Shown: in pieces, positions 48,540 to 56,569 of the stretch | Layout of the letters: each line of letters begins with the position of its first letter | How positions within the stretch are numbered: the first letter of the stretch is position 1 | DNA from: VGRF01 sp964460485 | GTDB taxonomy: Bacteria; Myxococcota_A; UBA9160; UBA6930 | Assembly: GCA_964460485.1 (NCBI GenBank) | Contig: CAYWRY010000012.1 | Span: 1 to 56,569, forward strand | Reading direction: 5' to 3' | DNA length: 56,569 nucleotides | Made by a program: the position numbers and the translations under genes | The notes under the pieces: model-generated | Seen by the model: only the letters and a program-made list of their open reading frames with translations | Databases searched by the model: none | Told to the model about the DNA's origin: nothing

Positions 48540-50330
48540 ATGAGCAGCCCCAGCTTCGACGTCGACGCGCTGCGCGCCAAGTACCGCGCGGAACGCGACA
48601 AGCGCCTGCGCGCCGATGCGAACGAACAGTACGTCGAGATGAAGGGCGAGTTCGCTCACTACCTCGAAGACCCGTACGTGGATCCACTCGTGCGCGAGCC
48701 GATAAAGGACGAGCGCGAGGTGATCGTGATCGGTGGGGGCTTCGGCGGCCTGCTCGCGGCGGCGCGGCTGCGCGAGGCGGGCGTCGCCAGCCTGCGCATC
48801 ATCGAGAAGGGCGGCGACTTCGGCGGCACCTGGTACTGGAACCGCTACCCGGGCGCGGCCTGCGACGTCGAGTCGTACATCTACCTCCCGCTGCTCGAGG
48901 AAGTCGGCTACATGCCGAAGGAGAAGTACTCGGCCGCGCCGGAGATCCTCCAGCACTCGCGCGCGATCGGGCGCCACTTCGGGCTCTACGACGACGTCTG
49001 CTTCCAGACCGAAGTCACGGAGCTGCGCTGGGACGACGCGGGGGCGCGCTGGATCGTCTCCACGAACCGCGGCGACCGCATGCGCGCGCGCTTCGTGGCG
49101 ATGGCGAACGGCCCGCTGAACCGCCCGAAGCTGCCCGGCATCCCCGGCATCGAGAGTTATCAGGGACACTCGTTTCACACGAGCCGCTGGGACTACGACT
49201 ACACCGGCGGCGGCCCGGACGGCGGACTCGACAAGCTGCGCGACAAGCGCGTGGCGATCATCGGCACCGGCGCGACGGCGGTGCAGTGCATCCCGCACTT
49301 GGCCGCGGGCGCGGAGCAGCTGTTCGTCTTCCAGCGCACGCCCTCCTCGATCGACGTGCGCGCGAACCGGCCGACGGATCCGGAGTGGGCGAAGTCGCTC
49401 GAGCCCGGCTGGCAGAAGCGGCGCATGGAGAACTTCAACATCCTGGTCTCCGGCGGCTGGCAGGCGGAGGATCTCGTCGCCGACGGCTGGACGGACATCA
49501 TCCGCAAGCTGCTGGTGCGCGTGCAGGCCGACCCGAACGCCGTCGCGACGCCGGAGGCCGCGAATGGAACGCTCGAGCTCGCCGACTTCGAGAAGATGAA
49601 CCAGATCCGCGCGCGCGTGGACGAGGTCGTCAGAGACCGCGCGACCGCCGAGGCGCTGAAGCCCTACTACCGGCAGTTCTGCAAGCGGCCCTGCTTCCAC
49701 GACGAGTACCTGCCGGCCTTCAACCGTCCGAACGTGACGCTCGTCGACACGAACGGGCTGGGCGTCGAACGAATCAGCGAGCGCGGCGTGGTCGCGAACG
49801 GAGTCGAGTACCCGGTGGACTGCATCGTGTTCGCCACGGGCTTCGAGGTGGGCACGAGCTACGCTCGCCGCGCGGGCTACGAGATCGTCGGCCGCGGCGG
49901 CGTGACGCTCAGCGAGAAGTGGGCGAACGGCGTGCGCACGCTGCATGGCATCCACAGCCGCGGCTTCCCCAACTGCTTCATCATGGGCGTGCAGCAGTCG
50001 GCCTTCACGGTGAACTTCCCGCACGCCATCGACGAGCAGAGCCGCCACGTGGCCTACGTCGTCGAGCAGGCGCTGAAGAATGGCGTGCGCACGCTCGAGC
50101 CGTCGCAGGCCGCGGAGGATGCCTGGGTCGACACGATCCTCCAGCTCTCGCGCTTCGGCCGCGACTTCCTCGAGGCCTGCACGCCCGGCTACTACAACAA
50201 CGAAGGCAGAGTGAGCGAGATTGCCGCCCAGAACGGCTCCTACGGCCTCGGGCCCGAGGCGTTCTTCAAGCTGATGCGCGAGTGGCGCGAGGCGGGGCAG
50301 CTCGCGGGGCTGGAGCTCGCGAAGGCCTAG
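48540..50330 (+). CDS. FAD-dependent Baeyer-Villiger monooxygenase
   Basis: The 596-residue product has an N-terminal extension (about 1-58), then FAD motif EVIVIGGGFGGLLAAARL, FGGTWYWNRYPGAACDVESY, the BVMO fingerprint YQGHSFHTSRWD (first Phe replaced by Tyr), NADPH motif VAIIGTGATAVQCIPHL and IVFATGFEVGTSYA. This is the long subgroup related to 4-hydroxyacetophenone and steroid monooxygenases. The fingerprint is better kept than in the paralogue at 33659. GCAGGAGCCC lies before the ATG. Its stop shares the bases CTAG with the convergent RNase Z-like gene. Confidence 0.9.
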   Translation: MSSPSFDVDALRAKYRAERDKRLRADANEQYVEMKGEFAHYLEDPYVDPLVREPIKDEREVIVIGGGFGGLLAAARLREAGVASLRIIEKGGDFGGTWYWNRYPGAACDVESYIYLPLLEEVGYMPKEKYSAAPEILQHSRAIGRHFGLYDDVCFQTEVTELRWDDAGARWIVSTNRGDRMRARFVAMANGPLNRPKLPGIPGIESYQGHSFHTSRWDYDYTGGGPDGGLDKLRDKRVAIIGTGATAVQCIPHLAAGAEQLFVFQRTPSSIDVRANRPTDPEWAKSLEPGWQKRRMENFNILVSGGWQAEDLVADGWTDIIRKLLVRVQADPNAVATPEAANGTLELADFEKMNQIRARVDEVVRDRATAEALKPYYRQFCKRPCFHDEYLPAFNRPNVTLVDTNGLGVERISERGVVANGVEYPVDCIVFATGFEVGTSYARRAGYEIVGRGGVTLSEKWANGVRTLHGIHSRGFPNCFIMGVQQSAFTVNFPHAIDEQSRHVAYVVEQALKNGVRTLEPSQAAEDAWVDTILQLSRFGRDFLEACTPGYYNNEGRVSEIAAQNGSYGLGPEAFFKLMREWREAGQLAGLELAKA

Positions 50331-51355
50331 GGCGCCGCACCTTCCGGCGGTCGCCCGAGCGCTGCGGCGACCTCCGCAGCCAGCTCCGCTTCGCGCCCCA
50401 CGTAGCGCGGCGAGAAGTGGAAGGGGATCACGCGCTCCGCGCGCGCGGCGCGCGCGAGCTCGCCGGCCTGGCGCGCCGTCAGGTGCTGCTTGCGCTGCGC
50501 GTGGTCGGCCTCGCTCTCCATGAACACGGCCTCGATGAAGAGCTGATCGGCGCCTGACGCCAGCGCCACGATGCGCTCCGCGTTGGCCGGGCTGAACGCC
50601 ACGTCGGTGACGTAGGCGATCTTCGCGCCCGCGACGCAGCGGATCGCGTCGCCGCGCAGCGCGCCGAGCCGCACACGCCGCTCGAAATACTGGCCGTGCG
50701 CCCGCCAGCGCGCCACGAGCTCGAGGTCGTCGCTCGCGCCCGCGAGCAGCGCCTGCTTCGCGTCCGCGAGCCAGGGGCCCGTGTGGAGGCCGAGCGCGGC
50801 GAGACGATCCCGCCACACGTTCGCGTGCGTGCGCTCCTCGAGCGCGAAGCCGAGGCAGGGCGTGCGGTGATCCAGCAGGGCGCAGCGCACGCGGAAGCCC
50901 GGCTCGTCGAGCAGCACGCCGTCCTCGGCGCGCTCGTCGGGGAGTGGCTCGCGCGCGAACTCGCGCGCGGTCGAGAAGCGCGCGCTGTGCAGCGTTCCGT
51001 CGGCGCTGAGCTCCGTCGCCGTGAGCGCGAAGGCCGGCGCGTAGTCGCGCGCGAGGTTCCACGTGTAGCCCGCGAGTTTGTGCTCCATGCGCTCGACGAA
51101 GCTGGGCGGGCCGAAGCAGCGGATCGACTCGCGCCGCCGCAGGCAGATGCGCAGGAGCCGGTCGAGGCCGATGAAGTGGTCCATGTGCGTGTGCGAGACG
51201 AAGACGTGCGACACGCGCAGCAGCTGGCGCGGCGCGAGGGCGGTGACGTCGCCGAGATCGAAGAGCAGGGCGCGCCGCGCGTTGCGGAAGCCGACCAACA
51301 CGCCCGGGTCGCCGAAAGGCCCGTTCACGAGCCGCGCGTCGAAGCGCGGGCGCAT
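50327..51355 (-). CDS. RNase Z-like metallo-beta-lactamase-fold nuclease
   Basis: The 342-residue product has the metal motif VFVSHTHMDHFIGLDRLL, then CLDH-like DHRTPCLGFAL, AYVTDVAFSP with the bridging Asp, and IEAVFMESEADHAQRKQHLT followed by VIPFHFSPRY. This pattern is RNase Z/ElaC, which trims tRNA 3' ends. The ATG at 51355 (MRPRFDARLVNGPFGDPG) was chosen because the fold starts there. The family's flexible-arm region is not obvious, so other MBL-fold hydrolases remain possible. Confidence 0.78.
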   Translation of the reverse strand: MRPRFDARLVNGPFGDPGVLVGFRNARRALLFDLGDVTALAPRQLLRVSHVFVSHTHMDHFIGLDRLLRICLRRRESIRCFGPPSFVERMEHKLAGYTWNLARDYAPAFALTATELSADGTLHSARFSTAREFAREPLPDERAEDGVLLDEPGFRVRCALLDHRTPCLGFALEERTHANVWRDRLAALGLHTGPWLADAKQALLAGASDDLELVARWRAHGQYFERRVRLGALRGDAIRCVAGAKIAYVTDVAFSPANAERIVALASGADQLFIEAVFMESEADHAQRKQHLTARQAGELARAARAERVIPFHFSPRYVGREAELAAEVAAALGRPPEGAAP

Positions 51356-51532
51356 CGCGCTCAGCCCCGCCGCCGCGGGCGCGCGCCGAGCCGGACATTC
51401 CCCATTGCGTCTCCTCCCGCGCCGCGTGCATAGCAGCGCGCGCTCGCGGCGGAGCGGCCCGGGCTGCACGCACGCGCGCGCCAGGCGGGCAGAGACGCGC
51501 GCCCGGCGACGGGACGGCTCGCGAGATGGGAC

Positions 51533-53230
51533 CTAGTCGAGGAACGCGCCCCCGGGCTCGCCGCACTCGACGCAGGCGAGCTGCGCTGCTCGCGTTCCGC
51601 GATAGAACGCGACGCCCTTGCAGCCGAGCGCGCGCGCGACGGAGATCCACCCGGCGACCGCCTCGGCCGTCGCGCCCTGCGCGAGCTGCACGGTCTTCGA
51701 GACGGCGCCGTCGACCTCCCGCTGCACGCACGCCTGCAGCGCGAGCTGGCGCTCGGGCGAGATCTCCACGCCGCGGCGCCAAAGCGCGCGCGCCTCGGGC
51801 GCGAGCCCGGGCAGCTCCGCGAGCGGCGCACTTGCTTCGAGCGCGTCGAGCAGCGGCGCGGCGGCGACTCCTGCGCGCTCGATCGAGCGCAGCACGCTCT
51901 CGGCCACGCAGCGCCACTCGCCCGCCGGCGTGCGGACGCGCGTCACCGGCTGGAGCAGCGGCTCGATCCCGCCGTTGCATCCAGCGAGCAGCCGGAGCGT
52001 GCCGGTCGGCGCGATCGCGAGGGTCGTCGCGTTGCGGCGCGGCGTCCCGGGGCCGCGCCACGCCGGGTAGGGGCCGCGCTCCGCCGCCAGCGCTTCGCTC
52101 GCAGCGCGCGCCGCGTCCGCGATCGCGCGCATGCACTCGCTCGCGATGCGTTCCGCGTCGTCGCCGTCGTAGGGCACGCCGCGCAGCAGGAACAGGTCGG
52201 CGAGGCCCATCACGCCGAGCCCGATCTTGCGCGTGGCGCGGCTCGCGGCGGCGCACGCGGCGTCGGGGCTGTGCTGAACCTCCACCACGTCGTCGAGGAA
52301 GCGCACGGCGAGCGCGGCCTCGGCGCGCAGTGCCTCGAGGTCGAGGGCGCCGCGCGCGTCGGCGAAGGCGGGCAGGTGGAGCGAGCCGAGCACGCAGCTC
52401 TCGCCCGGCAGCAGCGGCTGCTCGCCGCACGGATTCGTGGCCTCGAGCGCGCCGAGCTGCGGCACGGGATTGGTCGCGGCGATTGCGTCGCGGAACAGCA
52501 GCGTGGGCTGCCCCGTCGCGACGATCGCGCGTGCGATCTCGGCCAACACCTCCCGCGCGGGCGCGCGCCGCACGACGCCGCCCCAGCGCAGCTCGTGAGT
52601 CGCGTTCTCCCGCGCGGCGGCCAGCAGCGCGTCGCCCACGCTCACGGCGAGGCCCATGCCGGCGAGCGCGCCGCCCGAGCGCTCCGCCGCGCGCACGAAC
52701 TCGAGCAGGTCGGGGTGGTCGTCGCGCAGCACCGCGAGGTGCGCGCCCGGGCGGCGCCCGGAGAGCGAGTTCACGCGCGCCGAGTGGGCGAACAGCTCGA
52801 CGAAGGCGCTCGGGCCGGGCGAAACGCCGCCTGCGCCATGGATCGGCGCGCCGCGCGGGCGCAGCCGCGAGAAGTGCACGCCGACGCCCCCCGAGCGCTG
52901 CTGGATGTGCGCGGCGCGGGCGAGCACGTCGTAGATCGACTCGAGGCTGTCCTCGGGCTCGAGCACGAAGCAGGCCGCGAGCTGACCGAGCCGCCCCGCG
53001 TTCGACAGGATCGGCACGCTCGGCAGGAAGCGCAGCGTGCGGAGCGAGGCGGCGAAACGCTCCGCCAGCTCCGCGCGCCGTGGCGGCGCCTCGGCCGCGG
53101 CGATCGCGCTGCCGACGCGCTCGGCGACCGCGGCGAGATCGCGCTCGCCCGGTGCGCACACGGCGCTGCGCAGCACGGCGGCCCGCGCGGCGTCCGACTC
53201 CTCGCGGATGCGGTCGATCGTCGACTCCAC
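51533..53230 (-). CDS. nrdJ: Class II (adenosylcobalamin-dependent) ribonucleotide reductase
   Basis: The 565-residue product (GTG at 53230 behind GAGGG) has the RNR barrel: FLPSVPILSNAGRLGQLAACFVLEPEDSLESIY, RSGGVGVHFSRLRP, ATNPCGEQPLLPGESCVLGSL with the Asn-Cys-Glu catalytic set, RKIGLGVMGLADLF and IAPTGTLRLLAGCNGGIEP. The C-terminus ends in a redox pair (CVECG). No NrdB-type radical subunit is paired with it and the layout is NrdJ, which uses B12. It is shorter than many NrdJ, lacking an ATP cone. It supplies deoxynucleotides with or without oxygen. Confidence 0.88.
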   Translation of the reverse strand: MESTIDRIREESDAARAAVLRSAVCAPGERDLAAVAERVGSAIAAAEAPPRRAELAERFAASLRTLRFLPSVPILSNAGRLGQLAACFVLEPEDSLESIYDVLARAAHIQQRSGGVGVHFSRLRPRGAPIHGAGGVSPGPSAFVELFAHSARVNSLSGRRPGAHLAVLRDDHPDLLEFVRAAERSGGALAGMGLAVSVGDALLAAARENATHELRWGGVVRRAPAREVLAEIARAIVATGQPTLLFRDAIAATNPVPQLGALEATNPCGEQPLLPGESCVLGSLHLPAFADARGALDLEALRAEAALAVRFLDDVVEVQHSPDAACAAASRATRKIGLGVMGLADLFLLRGVPYDGDDAERIASECMRAIADAARAASEALAAERGPYPAWRGPGTPRRNATTLAIAPTGTLRLLAGCNGGIEPLLQPVTRVRTPAGEWRCVAESVLRSIERAGVAAAPLLDALEASAPLAELPGLAPEARALWRRGVEISPERQLALQACVQREVDGAVSKTVQLAQGATAEAVAGWISVARALGCKGVAFYRGTRAAQLACVECGEPGGAFLD

Positions 53231-53375
53231 GCTTCGCCCTCGCGCTGAGTTTGCGACAGCGCGATGTAACCACACGCGCGCGCCGCGCGACTCGGCGAAG
53301 CGCGAGCTCGGCTTGGGCGGCATCCTGTGTGGGGCGCTTCGCGGCACGCCGCCGCGCCGAACGGGGGAGAGATGC

Positions 53376-53663
53376 ATGGCCGGCTACGTCATCGCCGACG
53401 TCGAGATCTTCGACGCTGCGGGCTTCGAGGAGTACCGCGCGCGCGTGCCCGGAACGATCGCCCAGTACGGAGGCCGCTACCTGGTGCGCGGCGGCGCGAC
53501 CGAGACGCGCGAGGGGGATTGGTCGCCGCGGCGGCTGATCGTGCTGGAGTTCCCGAGCACCGCGCGGGCGCGAGAATGGCTGGCGTCGCCGGAGTACGCA
53601 CCGCTCGCCGCGCTGCGCCAGCGCAGCGCGCGCACGAGGCTCGTCGTCGCCGAGGGCGTTTGA
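53376..53663 (+). CDS. DUF1330 protein
   Basis: The 95-residue product is a small ferredoxin-like (dimeric alpha/beta barrel) DUF1330 protein: GYVIADVEIFDAAGFEEYRA, YGGRYLVRGGATETREGDWSP and LIVLEFPSTARAREWLASPEY. Members are often found near catabolic genes; the activity is unknown. GGGGGAGAG lies before the ATG at 53376. It is divergent from nrdJ and convergent with the hemN-like gene. Confidence 0.85.
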   Translation: MAGYVIADVEIFDAAGFEEYRARVPGTIAQYGGRYLVRGGATETREGDWSPRRLIVLEFPSTARAREWLASPEYAPLAALRQRSARTRLVVAEGV

Positions 53664-53682
53664 GCCCGAGGATGCGAGAGGT

Positions 53683-55110
53683 TCACACCGTCTGGCTGAA
53701 CCGCGGCGGCGCTGCTGCGTCGGCCGGCGGGAGGTGCGCGTCGAACACCATCGCGACGTTGCGCAGCACGAGCCGGCCGCGCTCCGTCACCAGCAAGCTT
53801 CCGTCCGCCGCGATCTCGACCAGGCCGTCGTCCTCCAGCGGACGCAGCCGCGCCAGCTCCGCGGCGAAGCGCTCGCGAAAGGCCGCGCGGCCGGGCGACT
53901 CGTGCTGCGCCGCGCGCACTTCGCCGAGGCACATCAGCTCGTGGATGATCGCGCGGCGCTCGCGGTCGTCCGCGCTCAGCCGGTGCCCGCGCAGAGTTGC
54001 GAGGCCGCGGGCGTTCACCGCCGACTCCCATTCCGCAAGCTCGCGCTGTGACTGCGCGTAGCTCGCGGGCAGCTCGCTGATCGCGCTCGGGCCGAAGCCG
54101 ACGAGGGCGAGCCCGGCCTGCGTCGTGTAGCCCATGAAGTTGCGGCGCAGAGTGCGCTCGCGCAGCGCGGCGGCGAGCGGATCGTCGGGCCTCGCGAAGT
54201 GATCCATGCCCACGTGCACCCAGCCCGCGGCGAGCAGCTGACGGATTGCGCTCACCAAAATCGCGAGCCGTTCGCGCGGGGACGGCAGGTCGCCGCGCTC
54301 GAAGCCGCGCTGCTGCTTCGCGATCCAGGTGACGTGCGCGTAGCCGTAGAGCGCGATGCGGTCGGGTGCGATCGCGATCACCTCGCGCAGGGTGCGCGCG
54401 AAGGATTCCCGCGTCTGGAAGGGCAGGCCGTAGATCAGGTCGAAGCTGACGCCGCCGAAGCCGAGGGCGCGCGCATCCGCCACCACGCCCGCGGTGAGCG
54501 CCACGCTCTGTTCGCGGTGGATCGCACGCTGCACGCGCGGGTCGAAGTCCTGCACGCCGAGCGAGACGCGCGAGAAGCCGCACGCGCGCAGCGCCTCGAG
54601 CTGCGCGCGCGTGGTGACGCGCGGGTCGATCTCGACGGAGATCTCCGCGCCGGGCACCGTGGGGAACGCGTCGGACAGCAGCGCGAACAGGCGCGCGATC
54701 TGCGCCGGCGCGAGGTGCGTGGGCGTGCCGCCGCCCCAGTGATGCTGGAGCACGCGAAGCGCGGCGCCCGTTGCCTTGCGCACGGCGTCGACCTCGCGGG
54801 CGATCGCGTCGAGGTACCGCTCCGGCAGGCGCGCGTCGCGCGTGATCGTGCGGTTGCAGGCGCAGAAGTGGCACAAGCTGCGACAGAAGGGCACGTGGGC
54901 GTAGAGCGAGACCGGCGCGCCGCTGGCGCCGAGCGCGGCGAGGTCGCGCGCGAAGTCGGGGCGCGCGTAGGCCTCGGTCCAGACCGGCGCGGTCGGGTAG
55001 CTCGTGTAGCGCGGGCCCGCGCCCGCGTACTTCAACAGCAGCGCCTCGAGGGCGGCGAAGCCCGCGTCCTCGTCGACGCTCGGGGAGAGCGCCGCCTCAG
55101 TACTCGACAT
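53683..55110 (-). CDS. hemN: Oxygen-independent coproporphyrinogen III oxidase
   Basis: The 475-residue product has the HemN N-terminus GPRYTSYPTAPVW and the radical SAM motif PFCRSLCHFCAC (Cys76, Cys80, Cys83, with the extra Cys85 of HemN). It also has HHWGGGTPTHL, SVEIDPR, LGVQDFD and the C-terminal HemN domain (RRNFMGYTTQAGLALVGFGPSAIS). The full-length layout separates it from HemW. It decarboxylates coproporphyrinogen III to protoporphyrinogen IX without oxygen. It overlaps the zinc-ribbon gene by 14 bases, at the end of a run with two diiron proteins. Confidence 0.92.
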   Translation of the reverse strand: MSSTEAALSPSVDEDAGFAALEALLLKYAGAGPRYTSYPTAPVWTEAYARPDFARDLAALGASGAPVSLYAHVPFCRSLCHFCACNRTITRDARLPERYLDAIAREVDAVRKATGAALRVLQHHWGGGTPTHLAPAQIARLFALLSDAFPTVPGAEISVEIDPRVTTRAQLEALRACGFSRVSLGVQDFDPRVQRAIHREQSVALTAGVVADARALGFGGVSFDLIYGLPFQTRESFARTLREVIAIAPDRIALYGYAHVTWIAKQQRGFERGDLPSPRERLAILVSAIRQLLAAGWVHVGMDHFARPDDPLAAALRERTLRRNFMGYTTQAGLALVGFGPSAISELPASYAQSQRELAEWESAVNARGLATLRGHRLSADDRERRAIIHELMCLGEVRAAQHESPGRAAFRERFAAELARLRPLEDDGLVEIAADGSLLVTERGRLVLRNVAMVFDAHLPPADAAAPPRFSQTV

Positions 55111-55432
55111 CGGCTTCCCACGCGGCGCCCGCGCCGCGCCTCACGCGCATGCGCGTCATGCACGCCATGCAGTAGACCCGGTCGCCTTCGCGCAGCTCGC
55201 GCGCGGAGCGCACCACGATCTTGCACACCGGGCACAGCACCTCGTTGGGGCCGAGCGCGTCGCCCGGGCCCTCCCAGCGCCGGTAGTACTTGCGGTACTT
55301 GCGCGGCACCTCGTCGAAGCCGCGGTCGTCGAGCTCGAACTGGCGGCGGCCGCGCGCCGCTGCGTTCGGCTCCTGCGTCGCGCCGCTCGCGTCGCCCTCC
55401 GTTCCGGCGTCGCCCTGGGCCTGCCGCGTCAC
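55097..55432 (-). CDS. Small zinc-ribbon protein
   Basis: The 111-residue product (GTG at 55432 overlapping the diiron gene by four bases, GTGA) has a polar N-terminus, a basic segment VPRKYRKYYRRWEGPG, and a C-terminal zinc ribbon CPVC...CMAC. Some similarity to rubredoxin/FmdB-like ribbons is possible, but I do not recognise the family. Its tight coupling to a diiron protein and hemN suggests a role in metal or redox handling. Confidence 0.72.
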   Translation of the reverse strand: MTRQAQGDAGTEGDASGATQEPNAAARGRRQFELDDRGFDEVPRKYRKYYRRWEGPGDALGPNEVLCPVCKIVVRSARELREGDRVYCMACMTRMRVRRGAGAAWEADVEY

Positions 55433-56196
55433 GCGACACCGAGTCGTTCGACCGCTGCGCGATACTCGCCCGCGAGCTCGCTCGCGTCCTCGCGCGGCGC
55501 GCCCACCGCCTCGAGTGTGTGCTCGAAGCTCTCCAGCACGAGCGGCTCGAGCTCGGCTCGCACGCTGCGCAATCGCTCGCGCAGGCGCACCTCCGACGCG
55601 GCCCGCCGGCCTAGCTCGTTCTCGCCGAATCCCATGTGGCGGCGCTCGTCCTTGATCACGCCGAGCAGGATCTCGCGCGTCCGCGCGTCCGCCGCGCGCG
55701 CGTGGCGATGGAAGACCGCGAACTCCATCGCCTCGAGGATCACGTTCTGCGCGAACAGCGCGGCGTGCCAGTCGCCGCCGGCGGTCAGGGCGAGCAGATG
55801 GTGCCGGAACGCGAGCAGCGCGGGGTGTGCACGGCGCGCGATCTCGGCCCGCACGTCCCGCACGCCCAGCTCGGCGAGCCGATGCGCGAACACCTCGAGG
55901 TGTCGGCCTTCGTCGGCCGTCTGCGTGGCCAGGAACACCTTCTCGACGCGCGACGGCGCGCTGCGGATCAGCCCGCCCGCACACTCGAGCGCGGCGGTCT
56001 CGCCGACGCAGTAGCTGCACAGCACCGTGATCAGCCGCTCGCGCTCGGCCTCGCCGAGCGCGGGCTCCGGCGCGGGCGAGTGGCCGAACTCGGTGCCCTC
56101 CAGGTAGCCCTGCACCGCGCCGAACCAGAACTCGAAGGAGCGCACGCGCTCCGCGAACTCGGCCGGCGCGGTGCTGTGCAGATCGCCTTCGGCCAT
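55429..56196 (-). CDS. R2-like diiron (ferritin-like) protein
   Basis: The 255-residue product has the helical diiron pattern of R2/R2lox proteins: YCVGETAALE (Glu66), TADEGRHLEVFAHRL (Glu96, His99), VILEAMEFAVF (Glu155) and IKDERRHMGFGEN (Glu184, His187). All six metal ligands can be placed. A tyrosine at the R2 radical site is not clear, so it may be an oxidase rather than an RNR subunit. A paralogue lies upstream at the window edge. Confidence 0.8.
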   Translation of the reverse strand: MAEGDLHSTAPAEFAERVRSFEFWFGAVQGYLEGTEFGHSPAPEPALGEAERERLITVLCSYCVGETAALECAGGLIRSAPSRVEKVFLATQTADEGRHLEVFAHRLAELGVRDVRAEIARRAHPALLAFRHHLLALTAGGDWHAALFAQNVILEAMEFAVFHRHARAADARTREILLGVIKDERRHMGFGENELGRRAASEVRLRERLRSVRAELEPLVLESFEHTLEAVGAPREDASELAGEYRAAVERLGVA

Positions 56197-56209
56197 GGAT
56201 TGCCTCTCG

Positions 56210-56569
56210 TCACACCGGGCGCACCGGCGTCTGGTAGTCGATGCCGATTCGCTCGAGGCGCTGCTTGAACTCCTTCAGGATCGTGTCGGCGAGCACGGCC
56301 TCAAGCTCCTCCGGCTTTGCCCGGCCCAGCTTCACGCCGTGCCAGTCCTGGCCCGCGACAGGCTGCGCGCCAGCCGCGCGCAAGCGCCGGTCGATCTCCT
56401 CCGGCGGCGGCTGCTTGCGGAAGCGGTCCGCGAAGGTGGCGAGCATGTAATACGACATCTCGCGCTGGAGCCTCTCGACGTCGCGCTTGCGCTCCGGGTG
56501 CTCGCGGATCAGCGAGCCGATGCGGTTCTCGCCGAAGCCCACGTGGCGGCGCTCGTCGGCGATCGTGCC
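56210..56569 (-). CDS. Second R2-like diiron protein, cut by the window edge
   Basis: The frame runs off the right end; the visible 119 residues are the C-terminal half. It starts with GTIADERRHVGFGEN, the same ExxH metal motif as the neighbouring diiron protein, then a helical region and the end KEFKQRLERIGIDYQTPVRPV. It lies 13 bases before the paralogue on the same strand, so the pair probably forms a heterodimer or comes from a tandem duplication. Confidence 0.75.
   Translation of the reverse strand, partial: GTIADERRHVGFGENRIGSLIREHPERKRDVERLQREMSYYMLATFADRFRKQPPPEEIDRRLRAAGAQPVAGQDWHGVKLGRAKPEELEAVLADTILKEFKQRLERIGIDYQTPVRPV

Noticed and set aside
53244..53271. GTTACA-N16-TCAGCG before nrdJ as an eighth promoter motif
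   Set aside because: The upstream box is one base off, but the downstream box lacks ATC, and nothing else ties it to the group.
1..56569. tRNA, rRNA, CRISPR arrays, insertion sequences, prophage or integrase genes
   Set aside because: I looked through the intergenic gaps and found no convincing cloverleaf, array or transposase. Without a covariance search, a small RNA could still be missed.

Overview
The window is a GC-rich, gene-dense stretch (estimated near 70% GC by eye) that looks like chromosome from an uncultured environmental bacterium, most likely in or near the Myxococcota or other former Deltaproteobacteria. I infer this from gene content (Rieske oxygenases, DUF35/thiolase pairs, CaiB/BaiF transferases, luciferase-like monooxygenases, a sigma-54 activator, GH57/GH63 enzymes, class II ribonucleotide reductase), not from a marker gene. 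I see no rRNA, tRNA, CRISPR array, transposase or phage gene. Most genes sit in tight runs with ATGA/GTGA overlaps.

Layout. 1-3217: end of an unknown gene, then a DUF35 protein, thiolase and Rieske oxygenase. 3554-7795: a metallophore-type RiPP locus with a Cys-repeat precursor, an MNIO enzyme (DUF692) and its DUF2063 partner. A divergent DoxX gene and an ECF sigma/zinc anti-sigma pair follow, the pair behind a consensus sigma-54 promoter. 7856-15621: a five-gene overlapping operon (GMC oxidoreductase, VOC protein, GH63 glucosidase, NADH dehydrogenase II, MFS). 16098-25366: a membrane and glucan region (MIP channel, MscS-DEP channel, debranching enzyme, glucose dehydrogenase, GT4, GH57, lipase). 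25458-29164: four secreted proteins (GlcG/HbpS-like, cupin, two SMP-30 lactonases). 29311-31391: a second RiPP locus, a four-Cys precursor with an EGKCG motif plus one protein fusing the MNIO enzyme to its DUF2063 partner. 31413-50330: catabolic genes under a sigma-54 activator, a TetR and a MarR regulator (two Baeyer-Villiger-type monooxygenases, two luciferase-like monooxygenases, SDR, Rieske oxygenase, thiolase/DUF35 pair, double CaiB, amidohydrolase). 50327-56569: RNase Z-like protein, class II RNR, DUF1330, HemN, zinc ribbon and two diiron proteins.

Three things stand out. (1) Two different MNIO RiPP loci lie about 24 kb apart, one with an apparently unusual 3 x 22-residue NGCNG precursor and one with a fused enzyme-partner protein. 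(2) Seven transcription units, including both RiPP precursors, carry the same promoter-like motif GTTACG-N16/17-ATC(CG/GC)A in the correct orientation 24-105 bases before the start codon. This suggests one regulon, perhaps driven by the ECF sigma factor encoded here. (3) Two intergenic copies of a roughly 243-base element (15759-16001 and 38510-38751) keep long helices through at least nine paired compensatory changes, so it is a candidate structured RNA or a MITE-like element. A separate 31-base palindrome occurs three times between genes.
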